Below, piece by piece: positions 35,477-45,006 of a stretch of DNA of 50,203 nt (the first letter of the stretch is position 1; each line of letters starts with the position of its first letter). A model generated the notes under the pieces. The model was given only the letters and a program-made list of their open reading frames with translations. It made no database searches and was not told the DNA's origin. The translations under genes were made by a program, and so were the position numbers. The stretch is from the NCBI RefSeq assembly GCF_002150785.1, contig NZ_MTAZ01000012.1:1-50203 (forward strand). Reading direction: 5' to 3'. The DNA is from Arenibacter amylolyticus (GTDB lineage Bacteria > Bacteroidota > Bacteroidia > Flavobacteriales > Flavobacteriaceae).

Positions 35477-38400
35477 TTAATCTACCTGTAGTCTAAGGCC
35501 TTCAGTGTGACTGCTAAATTCTGGTGCATACATACTTTGTATAGTTGTGATGCCATTGCTAAAATCGCCAGAATGGTTTACCCTAAGGTCGTATTCAAAA
35601 ATATAAACTCCTTTGGGTAGGTAGTCGAAGAAGAAATTAACGCTTGCATCTTTTACGCTTTGGTAATAACCAAGTCCATCTTGCCATTGGTAACTAGAAA
35701 GTACTGTTGTGGGTTCTAATCCAGAAGCCCTCATATCTTTCATGTGTACAAATTCCATTCCTCTATCTACCTGTAATTCTATCCGTATCCGTACAAGATC
35801 TCCTATCTTAAGTGGTTTGGTGTCCGAAACTTCGCTTAGTTCCTCTCCAGTTGGGATGTGGTTCCTAAGAAAAACCTTTTTCCTTAGCTTTAATGGGGTG
35901 TCTGCGAAGGATATCTTGTCCAAGTCTTCAAAATATTGCCAGGTTAAAGTGCCCCAAGCACTCCCCTCCAATTTTTTGTTGAGTTGTACAGTAGCCATAG
36001 CAGGTTTAATTTCGGACCTATCCCAAGAGGTTTTGTAATAGCCCGTTCCAGCTTCAATCTTTACATTGTCTAAGGTTGCTGGATTGATATGTTGATCCCC
36101 AATTTGGACTTCTATAGCTTCAGAGTCTACTAGCCAATCACTTCCCTGTAAAAGAAGTGAGTAAATTGCCTTGGTGGTCGCTTTGGTAGTAGTCCAATGA
36201 TGGGTCTGTTTGTTTTTTAATAACCATAACTTTAACAAGTCTATCTGCTTGGGGTTGTTGTTAATTTCGGAGAAGGCTTCTATTAATAGGGATTGAGTTT
36301 CTACAGGAGCCTGGTTCCAATCCCATGAAGCCGTATTCTGTTTCCAATACATTCCCATTTCTTCGCTAATGATGCTATTTTCATCAAGTGACTTGATAAT
36401 TTTTTTAGCGGCCTCCTTATGGTTGTTCCTATAGAGGATTAGCGACAGTAGTCCTTTGCTATAGAGGCTTTTATTTGTCCAATATTGTAGAGCCTGTTTT
36501 AGATAGTATTCCTTGATGCTAGCTACTTCTTCACTCATGGCATGGTTAGGGAATAAACTACGCAAATAGAGGTAGTGCAATTGGGTTGTGCTTAGGTGGT
36601 CTTTGCTGAGGTCCGTATGGTATTTTTTCAACCGCTCGTATTCCGAAAGAAATTGGGCGTCCAAATATTCAAAGGCTTTGGTAATCAGTGGTCGCTGCTC
36701 CTCGTTCTCAGGATTAGGCGATGTTATACCGGAAGGGGAAGCTGAGGTGAGTTTTTGAAGATGACCAAGACCTATAAGTATATGTTGGGTTATAAACCTG
36801 TTTTCTGGTCCTCCGTTAAACCAAGCCCATCCACCGGAGGGCATTTGGTTTTGTTGTAGCCTTTGCCAGCTGTTGTTTTGCTCATTTTTTAATTTGTTTA
36901 GGTTGAACAACAGGGCGATTCGCTTCTTTTGTTCGCTTTCGGACTGGGCGTCCCTAAGCCAAGGGGTTTCCGCTATTAGAATTGATTTTAGTTCTTGATT
37001 TTTCTCCAAGTTGCTCAATAATGCATCAGAATTGGCCCATTGGCTAAAGACCTCCTGAATTCTTGCATTGGATTGCGCGATATGTGCTCCAAGCGTATTG
37101 GCATAATATCTGGAGAAAACCTGTTCGTTGTTTTCGGAGGGGTATTCCATTAAATAGGGCAAGGCCTGTACGGCATACCAAACCGGATTGGAGGTGATTT
37201 CCAAGCTTAACCGATGGTGTCTTAAGGTGGGGGAGAGGGGATTCTTGAGTTTCTCCATGGTGAAACTTTTGGTCTGATTGCCATTTATCCACATGGGGAG
37301 GGTTTCGGTTACTAAGGTGCGATTGCTAAGTACTGGTAGGATGTTTTGCTCGCCATCGCTATAGTTATTAGCCGTAGCCATCACTTTGTATTGTATCGCC
37401 TGGATTCCCTTTGGAATGGTTAAGACCCAAGAGACCTCGGTATTCCCATTGCCATCTACCTTAAATTCTCGTGTGCTTAAGGCTGCAGAGGAATCGGAAT
37501 AGGCAATAAGTAGCTCCTTCCCAATATCTTTTCCAGTGACAGCATCAATCAATTCTAGCTTTGCTTTCCCCGCTAGTAGCAGGTCTGTTTGGTTCGAAAT
37601 TTTACTGCTAAAGGTAACCTGATCGCCCTCCCGTAAGAATCGAGGTGCATTGGGAGTTACCATTAATTCTTTTTGAGTGACAGTGGTAAGGGTAGAAATG
37701 GCACTTTTTAGGGATTTAGTGTGTGCCAATAACTGTACCTTCCACTGGGTAAGTGCTTCTGGGGTGGTGAAAGAAAAAGAAACATTCCCATCTTTATCCG
37801 TGTGGAGCTGAGGGAGGAAAAAAGCAGTTTCTTGAAGGTTTTTCCGAATCTGGATGTTTTCAAATCCAATTATGTTTTTGTCTTCCTCCATAGCTACTGG
37901 TGTATCTCCTGTCTTTTCACCAGGTGTCTGGGCTTCATTGGCCATGGTGAGAACTTGGTCCGAAGATTCCACTGCTTCTTCCATCAATTCACTTGGGGCG
38001 GCGCCCTTTATCATGATACGGTTCCGCTGAAGGTGGCCGTTTCCAAAATGTAATCCAAACCAATTAAAACTATCGTAGCGTTGTGGGATATAACCATCTC
38101 CTGGTGCATAATCGGTAATTGTCCTAAAGGAAGTTATTTGGAAGCTTTTGGAAGCGCTAAGGTGAATGTTGGAATAGTAGTCTCCATGTGAATTGGGATT
38201 AAAATACCAAGCATGGGGTTTAAAGGCATCTAGGGAAGCGTCGTACATATTGGCCATTATTTCAGCGTTTAATCCGTTTCCCTTTGGTCCTGTTACTTTA
38301 AATGACCAAGTTTCCTCCGTGCCAGGTTCAATTTTATCTCGGAAACTTACTGTTTCAATTTGGATGTCCCTATCTGGGTGGGGTACGGGAATGGACAGCT

Positions 38401-41400
38401 TATCTGTATGAAAAGCATTATGGAAGGAAAAGGAGTAATGAATTACAAATCCTCCCAAATCGCCTGGTGTAACTGGAATTCTTAAGGTTTTAGTGGTGTT
38501 GTTAAGTTTTAACAGGTGGGTTGCAACAATCTTTCGCTCTTTTTCTACTAACAGGGTAACCGATAGGTCCTTGGCAGCAGAGCTCACCTTTAGTGTAACC
38601 TGGTCTTCAATAGTGTAGGAGGGTTTATCGTATTTTATCTGAAAAAGTTGCTGGTCCGCTAGGGTTTTATCGGAAGGGTTATAGAGGGTGGTGTAAGCAA
38701 TATCCTTTACGTCCTGACCAAAAATATCGGAGGTGCTTAACTCCAAGCGATATTTGCCAGAGGCCCATTTCTTAGAGAGATTCAATTCAATGGTCTTGCC
38801 GTTTTCAGTATTAAAAGGAGCTTCCCAAACCAATTCTCCATTTGGCCATTGGGAAGGATCGGACTCATCTTCAAAGGAATCGTGGGGAAAGCGTTTTTTA
38901 AACTCTTTTTTGTCAAAACCAGGATAATCCGGTGCGGCCCAGGGTCGTGGTCGCAGTACGCGGTCTGGACCCTTTAGTTTATACATTTTTATAGTTCCTT
39001 GGGTAGGAGTTGCTTGTCCGTTAAGGTTTTGGGTGCTAATTGTAATTTTATGCTTTTTATTCTTCTGGTTAATGAGTTCTGCAATTTCAATATTAGCGGT
39101 AAGGGCATGGTATCCTACTTTTATGTTTGTGGTGGCGCTCCTTGTTTCACCGTTCAAATCCGTTACATCTGCAGTGACCTCGTAGTTAAAAACCGGTAAC
39201 TGCTCTTTGGGAACCGTTAGGTCTGGTATGGCCATAAAGTTTATGCCGAACTGCCCCTTGGCATCCGTGGTAGTGGTGCCCTGTGCAATGATTTGTGGAG
39301 TTGCCTGGTAATATGGAAGGTGTTGGCCGTGCCAAATTATGGATCTTACTATTCTTTTTACGGTGTATTTTACAGGGGCATGTGTTATAGTACTCCCCGC
39401 ATATGCCACGGCCTTTCCTTGGACCAAAACACTGTCGTTGAGCGGATAAGTTTCTGTGATGGGCTGAAACGTAGTTTCAAATCGTGGGCGTTTATATTCT
39501 TCCACAGAAATAGTTTGATATCCGTGGAGGTTAAATTCCGTAGAGGTGGCCTCTAAGGAGAAGTTGCCTGTAAGGGTATTGTTTGGAATGGTAAATTCCC
39601 CAGAAAAGGAGCCGTAATTATTGGTTTTAAATTCCTGAACCGATACCACTTGTTGGTTGCCATCCTTTAAGGTCACTTCAATTTCTGTCTCGGTTAATAT
39701 CTCAGAGGTGTTTTCTGTTCTTTGCAAGGCAATTCCCTTAAAAAATAAGGTTTGACCTGGTCTGTAGATACTGCGATCCGTAAAAAGAAAACAGGGATAG
39801 CTGGTGTCCTTTCCCTCTAACATTGTTTTTTTAGGAACATAGATGTCTTTAAAATAGGCTATTTGTCCCTCGTGGCTGACCTCTGCGGTGATGTTATTTG
39901 GAGATTTTGCATTTAGGGGTAAGGAAACCCTCCCCAATTTATCGGATGTAAATACCTTAGTTTCTGTAGGACTTTGGTAGCTGGGCCGATACGAGATCTT
40001 AAGCTTAGCACCTATCTTAGGTGCCCCGTTAGTTCTATTTATTATTTGGAAGTTGAGCAGTTCATTTGTTCTAGATTCCACGAGGGCCAGGTCTGTGACC
40101 TGGATAGGGGTGAACGAGGAGCTGGTGTAGGTGGCGTCTTTTGGAGTGGCCAAAAGGATGTAATTGCCATTTGGGAGTTCTGGCAACAGCACTTCTGTTT
40201 GGTGTTCTTGATGGTCGTTTTCATTTTTTAAAGTGGATTCCCATTGCTTTTCCAAAGCTAGCTTTTTTATGAAAGCGAGTTTTTTCTCCTGAGGATATAG
40301 TGTGTTTAATGTTTTAAGTTCACTGGCTGAAATTTGGTGGGCGGCCAGTTGTAAGTGTGAAAGATTCTTATACGTAACCAGAATCTTGGAAGGGGTGTGT
40401 ACCGGGATATGTTGTTCTGTGGTGAGACGTAGGTTGCTAGTGAGAATTTGAGATTTTAGGGAGGTACATCGTTCAGCTGCACGGCTACTCGGGAATTGTT
40501 CAATTATAGAATCGCAGATATCCAAGGCTTCCTTGTGTTTCCATCTTGGGGTTGGATTAATGGTAGGGTGATAGGTGTTTCCGCTCTGATGATGTGCATA
40601 TGCAATTTCATAGCGATACAGCGCACTGTGTTCGTTCTCTTTAAAAGTTTCGGCAGAATTTTGGAGTACCTCAATATATTGCTGATCCTTATTGGGGAAC
40701 ACGGCATTTTCCCAGATGAATTTCAATCGGGCTATATCCACGTCAACCAAGGCTTCAAGAGAAGGATCGGATAGATGGAACAACACTAATTGTTGATAGA
40801 GTTGAAGTGCTTTAAAGTGTGATGATGTTTTATCGTTAGTAGTAATATTTTGCTGAACAAACTCCTTTGCATTGCAAAATATACTTGGGTTGTTTAGTTC
40901 AAATTTATCGGCTGGACGGGTGATGCTATTTTCGGAACTGGTATAAAAGTCCAAAGCGTTATGTGCCAAAAGATCAAATAGAGTAGGTCTGTAAATTTCC
41001 GAATCGTCTTGTTTTACCAGAATTTCATTATAGTGATCAACCGGTGTTTGTTGCAAGTGGGACTTATTATTTAGAGATGCATCAAAATGTTTTCCTACCT
41101 CATAAAACAAGGTGGTTAAATCCCAAGTCCTGAAATCGGCGCTATCTATTTTTGTTTCCGTTTTGGTTCGATCGTAAAATCGATATCTATTTTGTTGAAA
41201 ATACTGCCAATATAAGTTGGCCAAATACCCTTCCAGAATATTTTTTACAGGCACCTGGTTTTCTGCTATCTTATCTTTAAAATCCTCAATAATTTCCAAT
41301 TGCGCGTCCTCTTCCAGGACCATACTATATTTGGAAGCGTATAAGAGGGATTTAATAACCTGGGGCTCCTGATGGTCCTTTTTTGCTTTAGCGGAAATTT

Positions 41401-41551
41401 GGGCAACCAACTCCATGGCCGATTTGGTCATGGATTCTTTTTCCAATTGCTGCACCCGTTTCCACATGCTGTCATAATAAGCTGGGGTTGCTTGGGATTG
41501 AGCAAGCTGTATGGAAAGAAATATGATAACTAAGGCGGTTATTTTTTTCAT
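35477..41551 (-). CDS. Alpha-2-macroglobulin family protein without thioester cysteine
   Basis: A 2024-residue envelope protein of the bacterial A2M group, thought to trap or inhibit proteases. It has a signal peptide (cut near residue 19, AQSQA) and no lipobox. The first 400 residues are helical and repeat-like. MG domains follow, with the MG2 signature YRPGQTLFFKG near 590-605. The A2M core PEALTQWKVQLLAHTKSL lies near 1265. The alpha-helical thioester domain comes next, with SGGWAWFNGGPENRFITQHIL. At the thioester site (around 1475) the sequence is PSENNEQVFSRYYA: Glu-Gln remain but the Cys of CxEQ is Asn, so no covalent thioester trap can form. No PBP1C gene, the usual partner of thioester-type YfhM, is adjacent. 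Confidence 0.9.
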   Translation of the reverse strand: MKKITALVIIFLSIQLAQSQATPAYYDSMWKRVQQLEKESMTKSAMELVAQISAKAKKDHQEPQVIKSLLYASKYSMVLEEDAQLEIIEDFKDKIAENQVPVKNILEGYLANLYWQYFQQNRYRFYDRTKTETKIDSADFRTWDLTTLFYEVGKHFDASLNNKSHLQQTPVDHYNEILVKQDDSEIYRPTLFDLLAHNALDFYTSSENSITRPADKFELNNPSIFCNAKEFVQQNITTNDKTSSHFKALQLYQQLVLFHLSDPSLEALVDVDIARLKFIWENAVFPNKDQQYIEVLQNSAETFKENEHSALYRYEIAYAHHQSGNTYHPTINPTPRWKHKEALDICDSIIEQFPSSRAAERCTSLKSQILTSNLRLTTEQHIPVHTPSKILVTYKNLSHLQLAAHQISASELKTLNTLYPQEKKLAFIKKLALEKQWESTLKNENDHQEHQTEVLLPELPNGNYILLATPKDATYTSSSFTPIQVTDLALVESRTNELLNFQIINRTNGAPKIGAKLKISYRPSYQSPTETKVFTSDKLGRVSLPLNAKSPNNITAEVSHEGQIAYFKDIYVPKKTMLEGKDTSYPCFLFTDRSIYRPGQTLFFKGIALQRTENTSEILTETEIEVTLKDGNQQVVSVQEFKTNNYGSFSGEFTIPNNTLTGNFSLEATSTEFNLHGYQTISVEEYKRPRFETTFQPITETYPLNDSVLVQGKAVAYAGSTITHAPVKYTVKRIVRSIIWHGQHLPYYQATPQIIAQGTTTTDAKGQFGINFMAIPDLTVPKEQLPVFNYEVTADVTDLNGETRSATTNIKVGYHALTANIEIAELINQKNKKHKITISTQNLNGQATPTQGTIKMYKLKGPDRVLRPRPWAAPDYPGFDKKEFKKRFPHDSFEDESDPSQWPNGELVWEAPFNTENGKTIELNLSKKWASGKYRLELSTSDIFGQDVKDIAYTTLYNPSDKTLADQQLFQIKYDKPSYTIEDQVTLKVSSAAKDLSVTLLVEKERKIVATHLLKLNNTTKTLRIPVTPGDLGGFVIHYSFSFHNAFHTDKLSIPVPHPDRDIQIETVSFRDKIEPGTEETWSFKVTGPKGNGLNAEIMANMYDASLDAFKPHAWYFNPNSHGDYYSNIHLSASKSFQITSFRTITDYAPGDGYIPQRYDSFNWFGLHFGNGHLQRNRIMIKGAAPSELMEEAVESSDQVLTMANEAQTPGEKTGDTPVAMEEDKNIIGFENIQIRKNLQETAFFLPQLHTDKDGNVSFSFTTPEALTQWKVQLLAHTKSLKSAISTLTTVTQKELMVTPNAPRFLREGDQVTFSSKISNQTDLLLAGKAKLELIDAVTGKDIGKELLIAYSDSSAALSTREFKVDGNGNTEVSWVLTIPKGIQAIQYKVMATANNYSDGEQNILPVLSNRTLVTETLPMWINGNQTKSFTMEKLKNPLSPTLRHHRLSLEITSNPVWYAVQALPYLMEYPSENNEQVFSRYYANTLGAHIAQSNARIQEVFSQWANSDALLSNLEKNQELKSILIAETPWLRDAQSESEQKKRIALLFNLNKLKNEQNNSWQRLQQNQMPSGGWAWFNGGPENRFITQHILIGLGHLQKLTSASPSGITSPNPENEEQRPLITKAFEYLDAQFLSEYERLKKYHTDLSKDHLSTTQLHYLYLRSLFPNHAMSEEVASIKEYYLKQALQYWTNKSLYSKGLLSLILYRNNHKEAAKKIIKSLDENSIISEEMGMYWKQNTASWDWNQAPVETQSLLIEAFSEINNNPKQIDLLKLWLLKNKQTHHWTTTKATTKAIYSLLLQGSDWLVDSEAIEVQIGDQHINPATLDNVKIEAGTGYYKTSWDRSEIKPAMATVQLNKKLEGSAWGTLTWQYFEDLDKISFADTPLKLRKKVFLRNHIPTGEELSEVSDTKPLKIGDLVRIRIELQVDRGMEFVHMKDMRASGLEPTTVLSSYQWQDGLGYYQSVKDASVNFFFDYLPKGVYIFEYDLRVNHSGDFSNGITTIQSMYAPEFSSHTEGLRLQVD

Positions 41552-41807
41552 AGGAGGTCTTTATTGAATATTGGTTGATTTTCATTTGAAGAAAAACGAA
41601 CTATAATCCTTAGATGCAAAAAAGATACCACTGTTGCCTAGGAGTGGGGAAATTAATCTAAAAAGGCTTCAGATACCTACCGTACAACGATGCTTAGAAC
41701 CCTTGCTTTTTATTATTGGTTGAGAAATAGGAGGACTTTCTCGCTTCTGGTCGTAATTGTAATATTACACCTAAAAAAATGAACAATAACCTTAGTGTAC
41801 GCTATTC

Positions 41808-42593
41808 TTATATAGATTTAAGCATTCCGCCGTCTATGGGGATATTAGCCCCTGTTATAAAAGAAGCTTGCTCCGAAGCTAAGAAGGTTACCAAAAATCC
41901 ATACTCCTCTGGATGGCCAATTCTACCCATTGGGACATGGGAAATCATATCTTCTTCCACTTCTTCCAACGGAATATTTATTGATTTTGCCTTGTTTTCA
42001 TTTAGGCTTTTTAGTCGTTCTGTGTTAAAAAATCCTGTCAATGTATTGTTGACGGTAATGTTGAATTTACCCACTTCAATGGCCAAAGATTTGCCCCAGG
42101 TAACTACGGCTGCCCTTATAGAGTTGGAAAGTACTAGGTTAGAAATTGGTTCTTTCACGGTTACGGAGGCAATATTTATAATGCGTCCATAGTTTTTAGC
42201 CTTCATACCTTTAAGGGCTAGCTGCGTAGTAAATACGGTTGTTTTGAACAAGAGATCAAAGGCGTTTTGGTAATCAGGTACATCCTTCTCTAGTGCATTT
42301 CCTGCGGACGGGCCTTGGGTGTTGTTAACTAAAATGTCCACCGAATTTTGGGTGAAATACGTCTCTATAATTTTTTTATAGCTGTCATAGTTGGTATAGT
42401 CCACCACTAAATATTGATGGGTTTGCCCTTGATTGGTAGGGAGTTGGGAAATAATGGATTTTAGTTTGTCTTCACTCCTCGCCATTATGGTTACGCTGGC
42501 ACCGCTTTTAGCCAATTGTTGTGCAATGGCCTTGCCAATTCCCTGGCTGCTTCCTCCTATAAGGGCCTTTTTGTTTTTAAGTGATATTTCCAT
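41808..42593 (-). CDS. SDR-family protein with non-standard active site
   Basis: A Rossmann-fold oxidoreductase-like protein of 261 residues. The cofactor loop is GGSSQGIG (13-20), intact enough for NAD(P). The usual NNAG is NNTQG (90-94), and where YxxxK should be, after a normal GRIINIASV strand, the sequence is SNSIR (156-160), so catalytic Tyr and Lys are replaced by Ser and Arg. The C-terminus has the classical end of FabG-like SDRs (GHPEEYGFLVTFLASEQASFITGANIPIDGGM). I recall a subgroup of FabG-like SDRs with this SNxxR pattern. Its reaction is unknown. It lies 40 bases after the cupin gene and is probably co-transcribed with it. Confidence 0.88.
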   Translation of the reverse strand: MEISLKNKKALIGGSSQGIGKAIAQQLAKSGASVTIMARSEDKLKSIISQLPTNQGQTHQYLVVDYTNYDSYKKIIETYFTQNSVDILVNNTQGPSAGNALEKDVPDYQNAFDLLFKTTVFTTQLALKGMKAKNYGRIINIASVTVKEPISNLVLSNSIRAAVVTWGKSLAIEVGKFNITVNNTLTGFFNTERLKSLNENKAKSINIPLEEVEEDMISHVPMGRIGHPEEYGFLVTFLASEQASFITGANIPIDGGMLKSI

Positions 42594-42633
42594 AGTTCCA
42601 GTGGTGTGATTTCTCTAAGTATAAGGGATTAAT

Positions 42634-42951
42634 TTAGCGATATTCTTCTCTGGTGGGACTAAAAACGTCCATCAGTTTACAAGCTGTTAGGGCCTTGCCG
42701 CTGTGAGGGACCATAGGAGGGATTACAACTAAATCTCCCGGAATATAGGTGTTGGTTGCTCCATTAAGTGTAAATTGGAATTCTCCTTCTAGTACCTGCA
42801 TTACCTGCTCGTTTTTATGGCTGTGTTCTGGAACAATGGCATTTTTTTCTACCTCCCAAAAAGCAAGACTCATATGTTGCGTATGGATTAATTTACCGTG
42901 ATATCCCGGCATAATTTCTTTGGAGGTAAGTTCGGATAGTTTAATGTTCAT
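42634..42951 (-). CDS. Single-domain cupin protein
   Basis: A 105-residue beta-barrel cupin of unknown substrate. Cupin motif 1 is PEHSHKNEQVMQVLEG (metal ligands His43, His45 and Glu48 or Gln49). Motif 2 is IPGDLVVIPPMVPHSG (His83). All ligands needed for one metal are present. Small cupins of this kind serve as isomerases, dioxygenases or ligand sensors, and sequence does not choose among them. It lies upstream of the atypical SDR on the same strand, suggesting joint action on a small metabolite. Confidence 0.88.
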   Translation of the reverse strand: MNIKLSELTSKEIMPGYHGKLIHTQHMSLAFWEVEKNAIVPEHSHKNEQVMQVLEGEFQFTLNGATNTYIPGDLVVIPPMVPHSGKALTACKLMDVFSPTREEYR

Positions 42952-43136
42952 TTTTAATGGATTTTAGTGCTAAGATAAGGAAATGAAGGAAGTGGCAGGT
43001 GGCCGAATTAGTCTTGATGTTTTTCACATAGCGTGGGGATGAATATTTCGTAGCTATTATGATTGCAAAATTTTATTTGGAAGGTGAATAAGGCTATTAC
43101 AATTCATATCTTTACGGTTTTTAAAGTTCGATTTTA

Positions 43137-44498
43137 ATGCAAATTCATTTTATAGCAATAGGTGGGAGCGTTATGCACAATTTGGCGCTAGCCCTACAGG
43201 ATAAAGGACATACGGTTACCGGTAGTGATGACATAATTTACGAGCCATCCAAAACCAGGTTGAAGGCAAAGGGGTTGCTGCCAGCTTCTTATGGCTGGTT
43301 TCCAGAGAAGGTGCATTCATCTTTGGATGCAGTTATATTGGGTATGCATGCCAAAGCGGATAATCCCGAGCTATTGCGAGCACAGGAATTAGGGCTTAAA
43401 ATCTATTCGTATCCAGAATTTATATATGAACAATCCAAGTATAAAACTAGAGTGGTCATTGGTGGGAGTCATGGGAAAACGACTATTACGGCAATGGTAC
43501 TTCATGTTATGAATTATCATGATCGTCCTGTTGATTATTTAATAGGCGCCCAATTAGATGGTTTTGATCAAATGGTATCCCTTAGTGAGGAGAATGACTT
43601 TATCGTATTGGAAGGGGATGAATATCTATCCTCTGCCTTGGACAGACGACCTAAATTTCACTTGTATCGTCCTAATATAGCGTTGCTAAGTGGCATTTCA
43701 TGGGACCATGTTAACGTGTTTCCTACCTATGAATACTATTTGGAGCAATTTAAAGGTTTTGTAGATAGTATTGTAAAAGGCGGGAGTATCACTTATAATG
43801 AGGAAGACGAGAATGTTGTTAAAATAGTGGAGGCTTCGGAAAATACTATTAGAAAACTCGCTTATCGTACTCCAGAATATTCCGTGGAAAATGGGGAGAC
43901 TATTCTAGAAACGCCAGATGGCCCTATGCCAATTCCCATCTTCGGAAAACACAATTTAAGCAATTTGGCAGGTGCTAAGTGGATTTGCCAAAACATGGGC
44001 TTGGATGAGGAAGATTTTTATGAGGCTATAGCTACATTTACGGGGGCTTCAAAACGGCTAGAAAAGATGGCTGAGGGGAAATTAAGCGTTGCTTTTAAAG
44101 ATTTTGCCCATGCGCCTAGTAAGGTAAAGGCAAGTACTGCAGCGGTGCGCGAGCAATACCCGAATAGGAATCTGATAGCATGTTTGGAACTGCATACCTA
44201 CAGTAGTTTTAATCCAGAGTTTTTAAAAGGTTATAAAGGGGCGTTGGAAGATGCTACCACTGCAGCGGTTTTCTATTTGCCAGAATCGGTGAAAATTAAA
44301 GGTCTTCAAGAAGTTACCCCAGAACAAATTAAAGAAGCTTTTGGGCGTGAAGATTTACAGGTGTTCACCAATGCAGAAGCTTTTAGGGAGTTTGTATTTA
44401 AACAGCAGTACGCCAACTCGGCCCTCCTCCTGATGAGCTCTGGCAATTACGGGGGATTAGACCTGGAAGAAGTTAAGGAGGAAGTAGAAGGGGTATAG
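43137..44498 (+). CDS. mpl: UDP-N-acetylmuramate:tripeptide ligase (Mpl-like Mur ligase)
   Basis: A Mur ligase that recycles cell-wall peptides by joining L-Ala-gamma-D-Glu-meso-Dap to UDP-MurNAc. The 453 residues begin with the MurC/Mpl Rossmann motif IHFIAIGGSVMHNLAL; MurC usually has Gly-x-Gly-Gly-Ile/Met-Gly-Ser here, whereas Mpl shows this GGS.M.NLA form. The P-loop GGSHGKTTITAMV spans 109-121. Central motifs are LEGDEYLSSALDRRPKF and SGISWDHVNVFPTYEYY, then FGKHNLSNLAGA and the C-terminal FKDFAHAPSKVKAS. The DEYxxxxxDRRPKF motif and the HAPSK motif favour Mpl over MurC. It is a single gene; murF is about 40 kb away. Confidence 0.9.
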   Translation: MQIHFIAIGGSVMHNLALALQDKGHTVTGSDDIIYEPSKTRLKAKGLLPASYGWFPEKVHSSLDAVILGMHAKADNPELLRAQELGLKIYSYPEFIYEQSKYKTRVVIGGSHGKTTITAMVLHVMNYHDRPVDYLIGAQLDGFDQMVSLSEENDFIVLEGDEYLSSALDRRPKFHLYRPNIALLSGISWDHVNVFPTYEYYLEQFKGFVDSIVKGGSITYNEEDENVVKIVEASENTIRKLAYRTPEYSVENGETILETPDGPMPIPIFGKHNLSNLAGAKWICQNMGLDEEDFYEAIATFTGASKRLEKMAEGKLSVAFKDFAHAPSKVKASTAAVREQYPNRNLIACLELHTYSSFNPEFLKGYKGALEDATTAAVFYLPESVKIKGLQEVTPEQIKEAFGREDLQVFTNAEAFREFVFKQQYANSALLLMSSGNYGGLDLEEVKEEVEGV

Positions 44499-44577
44499 CC
44501 ATATTAGTGGAGATGCTTTTTATCTTTTTCTAGTTTAGATTATTTTTCATATAAGTGTGCGGCAAATTGTTCGTCAC

Positions 44578-44606
44578 AGTCGAGCCTGGTTTTACCAAGC
44601 TCGACT
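44578..44606 (+). terminator. Hairpin after mpl
   Basis: Stem AGTCGAGC/GCTCGACT with one internal C/A mismatch and three further pairs, loop TTTTA. The tail (TACATTTATAG) has few T residues, so this may be a terminator or a 3' stabiliser. Confidence 0.55.
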
Positions 44607-44893
44607 TACATTTATAGATTTTATTCCTATTTTTAAACCCGTATCTTCGCATAAACTAGAGCCTGTCGTAAACATACTTTTAAAGTTAACCTTGTAAGGG
44701 ATTCATAAGGTGATCTTTGGTGTCTGCTGTGACTGCTTTTGTGTAGGAGGAATTCAAATTTTAAATTACCCTTACTTTACGGTGATGATTGTTTTGCCTG
44801 CTGATTAATAGTAAATTAGGTGGGTGTTTTATGCTTGTTGTATTTTAGACGATCGTCGCATAAGCTACGTTTATATTGCATAATTGGGTGTTC

Positions 44894-44923
44894 TTGTAAA
44901 TTTTAAAGTTTTGTTAATATTTG
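44894..44923 (+). promoter_or_regulatory. Putative promoter of susC-susD
   Basis: TTG at 44894-44896, 18 bases, then TAATATTTG at 44915-44923, which is TAnnTTTG with one extra base. The ATG is 84 bases further on, leaving a leader of about 75 bases. Confidence 0.35.
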
Positions 44924-45006
44924 TATATTGGTGGTCGCACAAAAAAAAATAGGATTATTCCTATTGAATGGTCGACAATAAATTACTTAACTAAACTATT
45001 TAAATT

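Larger units (their letters stand above)
44499..45006. other. Long mpl-susC intergenic region
   Basis: 508 bases with no credible gene. It holds a hairpin after mpl (44578-44606), two copies of TCGCATAA(A/G)CTA 209 bases apart (44647-44658 and 44856-44867), a 10-bp palindrome GACGATCGTC (44848-44857) that touches the second copy, and a promoter-like element before susC. It probably carries the control region of the SusC/D pair. Confidence 0.55.
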
